Shown: positions 1 through 9,378, counted from the stretch's first letter. The stretch is DNA of 64,000 nt from an uncultured Rhodospirillaceae bacterium (GCA_902826565.1 CADEFF010000015.1:1-64000), one strand, 5' to 3'. Numbers and translations are program-made. The notes: generated by a model not told the origin, from the letters alone.

Positions 1-1400
1 GCCTCGTCGAAGGCGCGGCCGATGAGCTGGAGGCCGAGCGGCAGGCCTTCCGCCGACAGGCCGGCCGGCACCGAGATGCCCGGCAGTCCGGCGAGGTTCA
101 CCGGCACGGTGAAGATGTCGTTCAGATACATCGCGACCGGATCGTCCGTCTTGTCGTTCGGCCCGAAGGCGGCGCTCGGCGTCGCCGGGGCGAGGATCGC
201 ATCGACCTTCTCGAAGGCTAGCGTGAAATCGCGGAGGATCAGGCTGCGCAGCCGCTGTGCGCGCAGGTAATAGGCATCGTAGTAGCCGGCCGAGAGAACA
301 TAGGTGCCGATCAGGACGCGCCGCTTCACTTCCGCGCCGAAGCCGGCCGCGCGGGTCAGCTCATACATCGCATCGAGGCTTTCCGCCGGCACCCGTAGCC
401 CGAACCGCACCCCGTCATAGCGCGCGAGGTTGGAGGAGGCCTCTGCCGGCGCGATGATGTAATAGGTTGGCAGCGCATATCTCGAATGGGGCAGCGAGAT
501 ATCGACGATCTCGGCCCCCGCCGCCTTCAACCATTTGGCGCCTTCGGCCCATAGCGTCTCGATCTCGGCCGGCATGCCGTCCATCCGGTATTCCTTCGGC
601 ACGCCGATCCTGAGGCCGCGCACGTCGCCCGTGAGCGCGGCGCGATAATCCGGCACGGGCAGGTCCGCCGAGGTCGAATCCTTCGGATCGTGGCCGGCCA
701 TGGCGCCCAGCATGATCGCCGCATCCTCGACCGAGCGGGTCATGGGACCGGCCTGATCGAGCGAGGAGGCGAAGGCGACGATGCCCCAGCGCGAGCAGCG
801 CCCATAGGTCGGTTTCAGCCCGACGATGCCGCAGAAGGCGGCCGGCTGGCGGATCGAGCCGCCGGTGTCGGTGCCCGTGGCCGCGAGCGCGAGGCGCGCG
901 GAAACCGACGCGGCCGAACCGCCCGAGGAGCCGCCCGGCACGAGCGTCGCCGCATCGCCGTTCCGCTTCCATGGGTTCTCGACGGCGCCGTAATAGCTCG
1001 TCAGGTTGGACGAGCCCATGGCGAACTCGTCGAGATTGAGCTTGCCCAGCATCACCGCCCCGGCGCGCCAGAGATTCGTCGTCACCGTCGATTCGTAGGT
1101 CGGCTTGAAGCCGTCCAGGATGTGCGAGCCCGCCGTGGTCAGCACGCCTTCGGTACAGAAGAGATCCTTGATCCCGATCGGCAGCCCTTCCATCGCGCCC
1201 GCCTTGCCCTCGCGGCGGCGCTTGTCCGAGGCATCGGCCATGGCCCGCGCCCGGTCGGGCGTCTCGGTGATGAAGGCGTTGAGATGGCGATGCTTCTCCA
1301 TCGCCGCGATATGCGCGTCGGTCAGCTCGCGCGACGAGAACTTGCCGCTGGCGAGCCCGTCGAGCGCACCGGCGAGGGTGAGGTCGGTGAGGACGGTCAT
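1..1400 (-). CDS. gatA: Asp-tRNA(Asn)/Glu-tRNA(Gln) amidotransferase subunit A, 3' end outside window
   Basis: Amidase-signature subunit of GatCAB, which releases ammonia from glutamine to amidate misacylated Asp-tRNA(Asn) or Glu-tRNA(Gln). The Ser-cisSer-Lys triad is visible: Lys in PIGIKDLF, cis-Ser in the GGSSGGSAA loop and the nucleophile Ser in [11 protein letters not shown]. About 466 codons are present and the last residues, from IGRAFDEA onward, run off the window. The ATG at 1400 overlaps the TAA of gatC by one base (TAATG), so the two are translationally coupled. gatB is not seen and may lie beyond the left edge. Confidence 0.96.
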   Translation of the reverse strand, partial: MTVLTDLTLAGALDGLASGKFSSRELTDAHIAAMEKHRHLNAFITETPDRARAMADASDKRRREGKAGAMEGLPIGIKDLFCTEGVLTTAGSHILDGFKPTYESTVTTNLWRAGAVMLGKLNLDEFAMGSSNLTSYYGAVENPWKRNGDAATLVPGGSSGGSAASVSARLALAATGTDTGGSIRQPAAFCGIVGLKPTYGRCSRWGIVAFASSLDQAGPMTRSVEDAAIMLGAMAGHDPKDSTSADLPVPDYRAALTGDVRGLRIGVPKEYRMDGMPAEIETLWAEGAKWLKAAGAEIVDISLPHSRYALPTYYIIAPAEASSNLARYDGVRFGLRVPAESLDAMYELTRAAGFGAEVKRRVLIGTYVLSAGYYDAYYLRAQRLRSLILRDFTLAFEKVDAILAPATPSAAFGPNDKTDDPVAMYLNDIFTVPVNLAGLPGISVPAGLSAEGLPLGLQLIGRAFDE

Positions 1401-1687
1401 TACTCGACCACCTTCGGCACGGCGAAAAAGCCGGCGGCGGCTTCCGGCGCATTGGCGAGGATGCGATCGCGATCGCCGCCGTCCGTCACCGCGTCCTTGC
1501 GCTGCGGCAGCTTGAACTGCTCGACGCCGGACATGGGCGCGACGCCCGAAACGTCCACCTCGTTGAGCTGCTCGACCCAGCGCAGGATGCCTTCGAGCTC
1601 GCCGGCCAGCGCGTCGGCCTCCTTCGGCTCCAGCCGGATGCGGGCGAGCGTTGCGATATGGGCAACGGTCTTGCGGTCGAGCGACAT
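1400..1687 (-). CDS. gatC: Asp-tRNA(Asn)/Glu-tRNA(Gln) amidotransferase subunit C
   Basis: Small 95-residue subunit that stabilises GatA and GatB. The protein begins [17 protein letters not shown] and ends in a C-terminal FFAVPKVVE tail, both typical of GatC. The frame stays open upstream of this start, but the ATG at 1687 is chosen because an AAGGAT-type ribosome site lies just before it and the length fits the family. It is the first gene of the gatC-gatA operon; its promoter must lie in the 251-base gap shared with the divergent Rieske gene. Confidence 0.95.
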   Translation of the reverse strand: MSLDRKTVAHIATLARIRLEPKEADALAGELEGILRWVEQLNEVDVSGVAPMSGVEQFKLPQRKDAVTDGGDRDRILANAPEAAAGFFAVPKVVE

Positions 1688-1938
1688 GACGATCCTTCGC
1701 AAATGGAAAACCGGGCGGGACGACCCCGTCGCCGGATCCCGGATATCTCCGAAGGGAGCCGATCCCCGGGCGGAGGCAGGTGCACGCCTTCGGAGGGCGG
1801 CGAAATTATCATCCGCTTCCGGCCGCCGCAACCGGAGGCCGGCCGCGGCTTTCCGCCATAGGCCGCTCGCTTGCCCAAGGAGGACGGCGCGCTTACTCTG
1901 CCGGCCGGCGGCAACGCGGTATCAAGGGAGAGACCCGC

Positions 1939-3105
1939 ATGACCAACCCGGTGCAAGAGCTCCTGGGCAAACCGGCCATCGAGGCGCTGAAGCGGCCGAT
2001 CGGGCAGGCCTTCGGATTGCCGGGCGCCGCCTTCACCAGCGACGCTTTCTTCGATCTGGAGAAGGAAGCGCTCTTTCCGCGCACCTGGGCTGTGGCGGGC
2101 GTGGCGAGCGACATCCCCAAGCCGGGCGATGCGAAGCCGGTCACCGTATCGGGCCTGCCGCTGATGCTGGTGCGCGACCGCGAGGGCCAGATCCGCGCGT
2201 TCCACAACGTCTGCCGCCATCGCGGCATGCGGCTTCTGACCGGGCCCTGCAAGGGCCAGACGACCCTGCGCTGCCCCTGGCATAGCTGGTCCTACGCGCT
2301 CGACGGGCGCTGCATGGCGACACCGAACATCGGCGGCGTCGGCGTGAACGAGGCCAAGGGTTTCGAGAAAAGCGAGCTCGGGCTGAAGCCCGTCCGCGCC
2401 GGGGTATGGCTGAACACCGTCTTCGTCAATCTGGACGGCAAGGCGCCGCCGCTTTCCGAGCATGTCGCGCCCTACGAGGAATATTACTCGGCGTTCGATC
2501 TCTCGCTGCTCCGGCACAGCGGCTACACCGACCGCGAGTTCAAGGCGAACTGGAAGCTCTGCATCGAGGGCGGCATCGAGGATTACCACCTGCCCTGGGT
2601 ACACCCGCAGTTCTTCGAGGGCGTGCCGGCCTGGCACGGTCGCGCGATCCTCGATCGCAGCCTGGTCGGCACCGAGAGCTGGTTCGGCAAGTCGGACGTC
2701 GATCTCTACGGCGCCAAGCGCGAGCTGCCCTGCTTCCCGGGCCTCAACGACGACCATCGGCAGACGGGGAACTTCATGGTGCTCTTCCCAAATGCCGGGC
2801 TCTCGATCGGGCCGGATCACATGGCGATCACGCACTATGTCCCGAAGAGCGCCGGCCTGACCTATTACCGCAAGGACTATTACTTCATCGGCGATGCCGC
2901 GACCGATCCCGCCTTCGAGGAGGCCCGGAAGACCGTCACGAGCGGCTGGCTGCAGATCAACGATCAGGACCAGAGCATCGTCGAGCCGCTGCACGAGAAC
3001 CACCGGACCCGCGACAAGATCGGCATCGACAACCGGTTCTCGCCGGAATGGGAAGGCGCCATCCGCGGCTTCCAGACCCTGGTGGTCGACACGATGATGC
3101 GCTGA
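1939..3105 (+). CDS. Rieske [2Fe-2S] aromatic-ring-hydroxylating-type oxygenase, alpha subunit
   Basis: A 388-residue Rieske non-heme iron oxygenase. The Rieske motif is complete (CRH, 17 residues, CPWH), followed by the mononuclear iron motif EDYHLPWVH, with two His spaced HX4H, and a C-terminal carboxylate in the DQDQSIVE stretch. Such proteins hydroxylate aromatic or quaternary-ammonium substrates using electrons from a reductase. No ferredoxin, reductase or beta subunit lies nearby, so the electron donor is encoded elsewhere and the substrate cannot be inferred. The ATG at 1939 is preceded by AAGGGAG; the longer open frame upstream lacks such a site. Confidence 0.9.
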   Translation: MTNPVQELLGKPAIEALKRPIGQAFGLPGAAFTSDAFFDLEKEALFPRTWAVAGVASDIPKPGDAKPVTVSGLPLMLVRDREGQIRAFHNVCRHRGMRLLTGPCKGQTTLRCPWHSWSYALDGRCMATPNIGGVGVNEAKGFEKSELGLKPVRAGVWLNTVFVNLDGKAPPLSEHVAPYEEYYSAFDLSLLRHSGYTDREFKANWKLCIEGGIEDYHLPWVHPQFFEGVPAWHGRAILDRSLVGTESWFGKSDVDLYGAKRELPCFPGLNDDHRQTGNFMVLFPNAGLSIGPDHMAITHYVPKSAGLTYYRKDYYFIGDAATDPAFEEARKTVTSGWLQINDQDQSIVEPLHENHRTRDKIGIDNRFSPEWEGAIRGFQTLVVDTMMR

Positions 3106-3238
3106 CGGCGCGTCCCCGATCGCCCGGCGTCGCGCCGGAGTGCCGGGCCGTCGCCGGGGAAGCTTTGCGGCTGATATTGCCGGAAATGCCGCGCGAAGGC
3201 AGACTTGGGCCGCGCCCGTCCCGCATAGGTGGCCCTCG

Positions 3239-4486
3239 ATGCGCCCCGCCATGACCCTGCCCGCTCCCGGCCTCGCGCTTGTCGCGTGGGTCGCGCTCTT
3301 TCTCGCCTTCGCCGTTCCCGCCGCGGCCTTCGATCCTTCCCTGGGGCAGACGGTCGACGGGCAGCTCTACAAGCCGACCGAGAAGTTCGTGGCCGCCCTG
3401 CTGGTGGATCAGGGGCTCCGCAGCAAAGTCGACGACGAGGGCGACCTCGAGGTGACCTTCACCGTCGATGGCGTGACGGTCCCGGGCTGGCTGATCTTTG
3501 ACCGCCTCGACGACGGGACGATCTGGAATCTCCGCTTCACGGCGAACCTGCCGACCGACCACGAGCGGCGCGATCAGTATCACGAATACGCCAACGGCTG
3601 GAATCGCGACGAAGTCACGGTGAAGCTCTTCGTCAATGACGAGGAGGGGCTGGTTGCCGAGCAGAACTTCCCGGTGCAGTTCGGGCTCAATCCGAAGGAG
3701 TTCGCCGAGAACGGCTATCAGGTCTTCATCGAAGGCGTCGGGCGCGTGCTCGAGGATATGGGCGCCGGCGCGGTCGGGGCCGGCGACGAGCCGGTGGCGG
3801 ATCCGGGAGACAATCCGGGCGAGCCCATCGTGGCGAGCGATCCGCCGGCCCGCGCCATCGGGTTGCTGGAGATGTCGGATGGCACGGTCTGCTCCGCGAG
3901 CGTGGTCGCCATGGATGTGATCCTGACGGCGGCGCACTGCCTGTTCGACGAGGATCACGACCGCGTCTCGCCGGCCCTGTTCAGCGCCGGCTACGACCGT
4001 GGCGACACCGTCGCCACCTCGAAGATCCGCGACGTCTATCTGCCGCCGGAGTACGACCACAAGAAGTTTCTCTCCACCAACGACATCGACGGCTACGACT
4101 ACGCGTTTCTCCGGCTCTACCGCGAGATCGGCGAGGATACCGGCATCCTGCCGGTGCGCGTGCTGAGCAGCGGCGAGCTCGATGCCATGATGGAGGTAGG
4201 CGGCACCAGCTTTACCCAGATCGGCTACGGCAACGAGGACAGCGACCATCCCGTGGTACGGCGCAACTGCCGCATCGAGCAATGGTGGGACGACAATACC
4301 TATGCGCATCACTGCGGCACGGTACCGGGCGATTCCGGGTCGCCCGACCTGATCCTGCTGAACGGCGAATACTCGATCGTCGGAATCGAATCCGCCGAGG
4401 TCGATTTCCGCAACCTGAAGGGCGCGGACATGGTCGTGTCGGCTGCCGCCTTCGCGGACGCGCTGGCGAATTTCATCGCCCGCTGA
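3239..4486 (+). CDS. Secreted YbjN-domain/trypsin-like serine protease fusion
   Basis: A 415-residue protein with three parts. Residues 1-30 are a signal peptide with a long hydrophobic core ending VPAAA. Residues about 45-170 resemble the YbjN fold: an NGWNRDEV segment, then an acidic strand VNDEEGLVAEQNF and FGLNPKEFAENGY. After a Gly/Pro/Asp linker (about 176-200), residues 205-415 form a trypsin-like domain with His233 (LTAAHC), probable Asp288 (GYDYAFLRL) and Ser366 (GDSGSP). It probably acts in the periplasm or outside the cell. The trypsin assignment is firm and the YbjN assignment is by pattern only. A second ATG four codons downstream is an alternative start. It lies 133 bases after the Rieske gene with no obvious link. 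Confidence 0.85.
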   Translation: MRPAMTLPAPGLALVAWVALFLAFAVPAAAFDPSLGQTVDGQLYKPTEKFVAALLVDQGLRSKVDDEGDLEVTFTVDGVTVPGWLIFDRLDDGTIWNLRFTANLPTDHERRDQYHEYANGWNRDEVTVKLFVNDEEGLVAEQNFPVQFGLNPKEFAENGYQVFIEGVGRVLEDMGAGAVGAGDEPVADPGDNPGEPIVASDPPARAIGLLEMSDGTVCSASVVAMDVILTAAHCLFDEDHDRVSPALFSAGYDRGDTVATSKIRDVYLPPEYDHKKFLSTNDIDGYDYAFLRLYREIGEDTGILPVRVLSSGELDAMMEVGGTSFTQIGYGNEDSDHPVVRRNCRIEQWWDDNTYAHHCGTVPGDSGSPDLILLNGEYSIVGIESAEVDFRNLKGADMVVSAAAFADALANFIAR

Positions 4487-4499
4487 GGAGAGCGCGGGG

Positions 4500-5117
4500 T
4501 CAGCCCCAGGCGATCCAGAGAGCCCAGAGGCCGAACCCGACCAGCACGAGGCCGGAGATCCGGTTGATCCAGGCCGTCGCGGTCGCTCTGAGGCGGTGCC
4601 GCACCGCCCCCACGGCGAGGCTGAGAAAGAGCCACCAGGCCGCCGAGCCGAGCAGCACGCCCGCCACGAGCTGCAGCGCCGATCCGGCGTCGGGCGTCGA
4701 GCCGAGCCCCACGCTCGCGAAGATCGCCGCGAAGGACAGGATGGTCGCGGGATTGGCGAGGGTCAGCAGGAACGTGCTGCCGAAATATCCGGCGAGATCG
4801 ACGGCACCTCGGGACGGCGCGGCGTTGATCTCTGCCGGCGGACGCCGCATCCCGGCAATGCCGAGCCACAGCAGAAAGATGCCGCCCACGGTGGCGATCC
4901 ATTCCTGCCGGTCGATGAGCAGGGCCGCGAGCGCCGTGCCAAAGGCGCCGATCGCGCCATAGACCCCGTCGGCAACGGCCGCGCCGAGGCCGGTCACGAA
5001 GCCGGCGAGACGGCCGGTATTGAGGGTGCGCCGCATGCAGAGCACGCCGATCGGGCCCACGGGGGCCGCGATCGCGAGGCCGATGACGAAGCCGCGGAGC
5101 CAGAGATCGATCGTCAC
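4500..5117 (-). CDS. LysE/RhtB-type amino-acid exporter, copy 2 of a tandem pair
   Basis: A 205-residue inner-membrane protein of the LysE translocator family, with about six hydrophobic segments and the N-terminal signature GLAIAAPVGP shared with its upstream neighbour. The family exports amino acids or related small molecules in exchange for protons. It follows the other LysE gene by 13 bases on the same strand and is probably the last gene of an lrp-lysE-lysE operon. The substrate is unknown. It ends 13 bases from the convergent protease gene. Confidence 0.88.
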   Translation of the reverse strand: MTIDLWLRGFVIGLAIAAPVGPIGVLCMRRTLNTGRLAGFVTGLGAAVADGVYGAIGAFGTALAALLIDRQEWIATVGGIFLLWLGIAGMRRPPAEINAAPSRGAVDLAGYFGSTFLLTLANPATILSFAAIFASVGLGSTPDAGSALQLVAGVLLGSAAWWLFLSLAVGAVRHRLRATATAWINRISGLVLVGFGLWALWIAWG

Positions 5118-5130
5118 CGCGGAACCTGCC

Positions 5131-5811
5131 CTATCGGAAGGTCCACTCCAGCGCCGTGTAGAACACGTAGGCGCCGAAGGCGAGCAATCCCACGGCCGAG
5201 ATCCGGTTGAAATGATGCAGCCAGGCGTCGCTCAACCGCCGGCGGGCAAGGCCGGACATGACAACGAGCATGAACCACCAGGCGACCGAACCCACGAAAA
5301 CGCCCCCGACGAGCGCCATCATCTTCGGATAGTCCACGAGCGGATCGTTGATCTGCTCGGTGTCCCCCGGGGTCGCGCCGATCGCGACGATGACGGCCGC
5401 GAAGGAGAGGATCGTCATCGGGTTGGCGAGCGTCAGCATCAGAATGGTGACGAACTCGCGGACCAGGCCGCCGATGCCGATGGCGCGGCTCGGTTCGCGC
5501 ACGGTTTTCTCCGTCGGATGTGCAAGCCAGCTCTGGATGCCGAGGAAACAGAGCAGCGCGCCACCGACGAAAGCGAGCCAGTTGCGATGGTCGTAGAGGA
5601 AGCTGCCGACCAGCGTCAGGCCGAAGGCGGCGACGAAGCCATAAAAGGCGTCGGCCGTGCCGGCGCCGAGCCCGGTCGCATAACCGGAACGCCAGCCGCG
5701 GGTAAGGGTCCGCCGCACGATGATGAGCGCGGTCGGCCCGACGGGTGCCGCGATCGCGAGCCCGACCAGGATTCCCTTGAAGAAGAATTCCGTGGAGAAG
5801 ACGCTAGGCAT
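5131..5811 (-). CDS. LysE/RhtB-type amino-acid exporter, copy 1 of a tandem pair
   Basis: A 226-residue LysE-family membrane protein, paralogous to the next gene: both carry GLAIAAPVGP, an RRTL motif and a conserved TLANPxTILSFAA helix. It overlaps the 3' end of the Lrp-type regulator by 8 bases, which indicates one transcript and coupled translation. LysE-type exporters next to Lrp/AsnC regulators usually relieve amino-acid excess sensed by the regulator. The two copies differ enough that they may have different substrates or form a hetero-oligomer; that part is inference. Confidence 0.88.
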   Translation of the reverse strand: MPSVFSTEFFFKGILVGLAIAAPVGPTALIIVRRTLTRGWRSGYATGLGAGTADAFYGFVAAFGLTLVGSFLYDHRNWLAFVGGALLCFLGIQSWLAHPTEKTVREPSRAIGIGGLVREFVTILMLTLANPMTILSFAAVIVAIGATPGDTEQINDPLVDYPKMMALVGGVFVGSVAWWFMLVVMSGLARRRLSDAWLHHFNRISAVGLLAFGAYVFYTALEWTFR

Positions 5812-6268
5812 CGGCCGCGTTCCGGCAATCGACGGCAGCGGTTTCCTTCGCCGTGGAAAGCACGATCAGCGTGAACGTCCGTGCGATGCCCGGAAGGGAT
5901 TTGATCCGATCGCCGATGAGATGCTCCAGATGGCGGGTGTCGCGCGCGCGAAGCTTGATCAGGTAGGAATAGTCGCCGGTCATGTGGTGACATTCCTGCA
6001 CTTCCGGCATTTGACGGATGCGTCGCACGAGCTCCCCCTCGGCCCCCGCCCGGTCCACGAGTATCTGGACGAAGGCGAGGATGTCGAGTCCGAGGGTCGC
6101 CGGATCGAGCCGCGCTTCGATCGACCGCAGCACGCCGCGGCTTTTGAGCTTCTTGAGCCGCTCGTTCACGCCGGACACGGAGAGACCGACCGCTTTCCCG
6201 ATCGCGCTGTAGGACCGAGTCGCGTCGATCTGTAGGAGCTGCAGTATTTCTCTGTCTATGGCATCCAT
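5804..6268 (-). CDS. Lrp/AsnC-family transcriptional regulator
   Basis: A 154-residue regulator with an N-terminal AsnC-type helix-turn-helix (MDAIDREILQLLQ, then SYSAIGKAVGLSVSGVNERL) and a C-terminal ligand-binding RAM domain (GDYSYLIKLRARD). These proteins bind amino acids and change oligomer state on DNA. It heads a three-gene operon with two LysE-type exporters, so it most likely controls amino-acid export. No clear ribosome site precedes the ATG. A 9-base inverted repeat lies within 30 bases upstream and is a candidate operator. Confidence 0.9.
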   Translation of the reverse strand: MDAIDREILQLLQIDATRSYSAIGKAVGLSVSGVNERLKKLKSRGVLRSIEARLDPATLGLDILAFVQILVDRAGAEGELVRRIRQMPEVQECHHMTGDYSYLIKLRARDTRHLEHLIGDRIKSLPGIARTFTLIVLSTAKETAAVDCRNAADA

Positions 6269-6272
6269 ACCG

Positions 6273-6296
6273 TATAAAATACATAACTATCTTATA
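6273..6296. promoter_or_regulatory. AT-rich inverted repeat, candidate Lrp operator
   Basis: TATAAAATA, a 6-base spacer, then TATCTTATA: a 9-base inverted repeat with one mismatch, 5 bases upstream of the Lrp-type gene. It sits in an almost pure A/T stretch (6269-6330) that also has T-runs at 6306-6313, 6318-6321 and 6325-6328, a pattern that favours bent DNA. In a GC-rich genome this stands out. Autoregulation by the adjacent regulator is inferred from position. The divergent ruvX gene begins at 6384 and could share the region. Confidence 0.55.
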
Positions 6297-6383
6297 TATG
6301 CTGCATTTTTTTTCAGATTTTCGATTTTAGCAAGAATTAGTACAGGCTTGCCAGTACGCTCGGTAACCGGCTATCCAGCCCCG

Positions 6384-6857
6384 ATGACCGTCCTTTCCCT
6401 CGAGACCCTGAAGGCGGCGCTGCCGCAGCGCAGCGCGCTGCTGGGGATCGATCTCGGCAGCAAGACCATCGGGCTTGCGCTGTCCGATCCCGGCCTTCTC
6501 GTGGCCTCTCCCCTGAGCACGCTGCGGCGCGGCAAGTTCGCCGCGGACGCGGCGGCGATCGAGGCGCTGATCGTGGATCGCAAGGTCGGCGGGCTGGTGA
6601 TCGGCCTGCCGGTGGGCCTCGACGGCCGCGAAGGACCGGCCTGCCAGTCGGTCCGGCAATTCGCGCAGAATTTTCTCGCGCGGAAGGAGATGCCGATCCT
6701 GTTCTGGGACGAGCGCTTCTCGACCGCGGCCGTCAACCGCTTCCTCATCGACGAGGCCGATATGAGCCGCAAGCGGCGCGGCGAAGTGGTGGACAAGATG
6801 GCGGCAGCCTACATCCTGCAAGGCGCGCTCGACGCGCTCGCGCGGGCCGAGGTCTGA
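6384..6857 (+). CDS. ruvX: Holliday junction resolvase-like RNase, RuvX/YqgF family
   Basis: A 157-residue RNase H-fold protein. The first catalytic Asp lies in GIDLGSKTIGLALSD, the central GLPVGLDG strand follows, then the WDERFSTAAVNRFL motif and the final Asp in DKMAAAYILQGAL. The family processes 16S rRNA 5' ends and/or resolves Holliday junctions. The ATG at 6384 is preferred because the in-frame extension upstream runs through the AT-rich control region. It lies opposite the lrp-lysE operon and 118 bases before the CoA-transferase, and is probably its own transcription unit. Confidence 0.93.
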   Translation: MTVLSLETLKAALPQRSALLGIDLGSKTIGLALSDPGLLVASPLSTLRRGKFAADAAAIEALIVDRKVGGLVIGLPVGLDGREGPACQSVRQFAQNFLARKEMPILFWDERFSTAAVNRFLIDEADMSRKRRGEVVDKMAAAYILQGALDALARAEV

Positions 6858-6975
6858 CGCCCTTCGCAGCGGGTCCCCGAACAGGCGCCGACTTCCGCAG
6901 GCCGCCAGTTGACCCCGCCTCCTCCCCTCGCCAGAGTGCCGCCCAAATTCGCATCGCTTCTCGAGGTTTCGATCC

Positions 6976-8193
6976 ATGTCCGGTCCGCTCGCTGGCCTTC
7001 GCGTCTTCGATCTGAGCCGCATCCTGGCCGGCCCCACCTGCTCGCAGCTCCTTGGCGATCTCGGCGCCGAAATCATCAAGATCGAGCGGCCCGGCGCCGG
7101 CGACGATACGCGCAAATGGGGGCCGCCTTATGTGAAGGATGCGGCCGGCACGAACACGACCGAGAGCGCCTATTACATGGCCTCGAACCGCAACAAGCGG
7201 TCGGTCTCGATCGATATCGCGAAGCCGGAGGGACAGGCTCTCGCGAAGCGTCTCATCGCCAAGTGCGACATCATGCTGGAGAACTTCAAGGTCGGCGACA
7301 TGGCGCGCTACGGCCTGTCCTATGCCGACCTCAGGGCCGGATCCCCCGGCCTGATCTATTGCTCGATCACCGGGTTCGGCCAGACCGGCCCCTATGCGCC
7401 GCGAGCGGGCTACGACCTGCTCGCCCAGGGCATCGGCGGTATCATGAGCGTGACCGGCGAGCCGGACCGCCCGCCGATGAAGGTCGGGGTCGGCATCGCC
7501 GACATCATGTGCGGCATGTATGCGACCGTCGCGATCCTGGCGGCGCTTCACCACAGGCGCGAGACGGGCAAGGGCCAGTACATCGATCTTGCCCTGCTCG
7601 ACACGCAAGTCGCCTGGCTGACCACAATCGGGCTCAACTACCTGACCTCGGGCGAGGTGCCGCAGCGCGTCGGCAACGAGCATCCGAACATCGTGCCCTA
7701 CAACGTCATGCCCAGCTCCGACGGCTATTTCATCCTCGCGGTCGGCAATGACGGCCAGTTCGGAAAGTTCTGCGACTTCGCGGGCGCGCCCGAGCTCGCC
7801 CGGGATCCGCGCTTCGCGACCAACGAGGCGCGGCTCAGGAACCGCCGGACGCTCTACGACATCCTTCCCGAGGTGACGCGGCGCAAGACGCAACAGCAGT
7901 GGATCGAAGGCCTCGCGAAGGCCGGCGTCCCGGCGAGCCCGGTGAACGACGTCGCGCAGGTTTTCCAGGACCCGCAAGTCCAGGCGCGCGAGATGAAGCT
8001 GACCATGCCCTACCCGGGGGCCGCCGGCGGCAAGGTGGACCTGATCGCGAACCCGATCCGCTTCTCCGAAACGGCGATCGACTACCGGCTGCCGCCGCCG
8101 GTGCTCGGCGAGCATACGGACGAGGTGCTGACGGGTCTGCTCGGCCTCGAGCCGAGCGAGATCGCGAGCCTGAAAGCGCGCGGCGCGATCTAG
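6976..8193 (+). CDS. Class III CoA-transferase (CaiB/BaiF family)
   Basis: A 405-residue family III CoA-transferase. The start has the usual GPLAGLRVFDLSRILAGP sequence, followed by GAEIIKIERPGAGDDTR. The catalytic Asp is expected in the YIDLALLDTQ segment, and GEHTDEVL lies near the C terminus. These enzymes move CoA from a donor thioester to a carboxylic acid such as formate, oxalate, carnitine or succinate; the acceptor here is unknown. Two MFS transporter genes follow on the same strand, the first only 16 bases downstream, so acid uptake coupled to CoA activation is possible but unproven. Confidence 0.92.
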   Translation: MSGPLAGLRVFDLSRILAGPTCSQLLGDLGAEIIKIERPGAGDDTRKWGPPYVKDAAGTNTTESAYYMASNRNKRSVSIDIAKPEGQALAKRLIAKCDIMLENFKVGDMARYGLSYADLRAGSPGLIYCSITGFGQTGPYAPRAGYDLLAQGIGGIMSVTGEPDRPPMKVGVGIADIMCGMYATVAILAALHHRRETGKGQYIDLALLDTQVAWLTTIGLNYLTSGEVPQRVGNEHPNIVPYNVMPSSDGYFILAVGNDGQFGKFCDFAGAPELARDPRFATNEARLRNRRTLYDILPEVTRRKTQQQWIEGLAKAGVPASPVNDVAQVFQDPQVQAREMKLTMPYPGAAGGKVDLIANPIRFSETAIDYRLPPPVLGEHTDEVLTGLLGLEPSEIASLKARGAI

Positions 8194-8209
8194 AAAAGGC
8201 GGCGCTGTC

Positions 8210-9378
8210 ATGCGGGCATCGGCGCCTTCCTCCGCCATGCGAACACGCGGCCTGATCGCGGCCATCGCGGCCGTCACCATCGCCGGGCTGAACTACGGCT
8301 TCATCGCGCCGCTTATCGCCGTGCTGATGGAGCGGCGGGGGATCGACAAGAGCCTGATCGGCCTCAACGCCAGTTTTCAGGCGGTCGCCGTCGTCATTAC
8401 CTCACCGCTGACCGGACTTCTGCTCCGTCGCCTCGGAGCGACGGGGTTGTTGACCGGTGGCTGGTGAGCACGGCCTGCGTTTACGTGCTCTTCGCGGTGA
8501 TCGACGATGTCTCTGCCTGGTTCGTCTTCCGCTTCATCCTCGGCGCAAGCGGCGCGATCGTCTGGGTCGCGAGCGAGGCCTGGATCAATGCGCTCGCGGA
8601 AACCCACAACCGGGGACGCATCATCGGAATCTACAGCGTCGCGGCGGCGGCGGGTGCGGCGATGGGTCCGCTCATCCTGACGGTGGTCGGCACGAGCGGC
8701 TGGGTCCCCTTCATGGTGCCGGCCTCGATCGCGATTCTGGGTATTCTGGTGATCCGGTTCGTCGGCGGTGCGACGCCGGCGCTTGCCGGTGAGCCCAGCA
8801 GGCAGCCATGGCGCTTCCTCTGGATCGCGCCCCTGCCGCTCCTGCTGTGCTCGGCTTTCTCCGCCACGTCGGAATCGCTTCGGAATTTCCTCGCCGTCTA
8901 CGGACTCGATCGAGGGATTGCGGAACACCATGCCTTCGCGCTGCTGAGCGCCATGGCGATCGGCGGCATCCTGTTCCAGTATCCGCTCGGCTGGCTTGCC
9001 GATCATATGAACCGGCGTTGGCTTCTGGTGCTGTGCGTCGCGATCAGCACGCTCGGCTTTCTCGCTCTGCCGTACATCATCGGCGCTGGCTGGATCGGCC
9101 TCGCCGTCTACTTTCTCTTCGGCGGTGTCTTCTTCATGCTTTACAGCCTCGGGCTCGTACTGCTCGGCGAACGTTTCCGCGGGCCGGACCTGGTCGCCGC
9201 CAGCGCCGGCTTCAGCATGATGTGGGGCGTCGGCACCATCGTCGGCCCGTCCCTTACCGGCGTCGCCATGGACGTCATGGGCCCGTCGGGTCTCGTCTGG
9301 ATCACGGCGGGACTGCTGGTCGCGTTTCTGCCGATGGCCCTGCTGTCGCGATCTGAAGGGCAAAGGGACCCGGAATGA
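8210..9378 (+). pseudogene. MFS transporter broken by a one-base frameshift near 8461
   Basis: Two adjacent frames together encode one MFS permease of the same type as the next gene. Frame one (8210-8467) gives the first 85 residues and stops at TGA 8465-8467 after GLLTGGW; the rest continues in the -1 frame to 9378, where a GTG at 8464 overlaps that stop. Restoring one C at about 8461 would read GLLTGGLVSTAC and gives a gapless match in length to the intact paralogue: 37 residues from GATG to FILG versus 37 from GPGP to FLLG. That predicts a 389-residue permease. It may be a real mutation, an assembly error or, less likely, two coupled polypeptides. An ATG at 8237 is an alternative start. 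Confidence 0.75.

Noticed and set aside
8443-8467. Programmed -1 frameshifting at GGGGTTG in the broken MFS gene
   Set aside because: The heptamer does not fit X XXY YYZ, no strong downstream structure is evident, and one missing C explains the data better.
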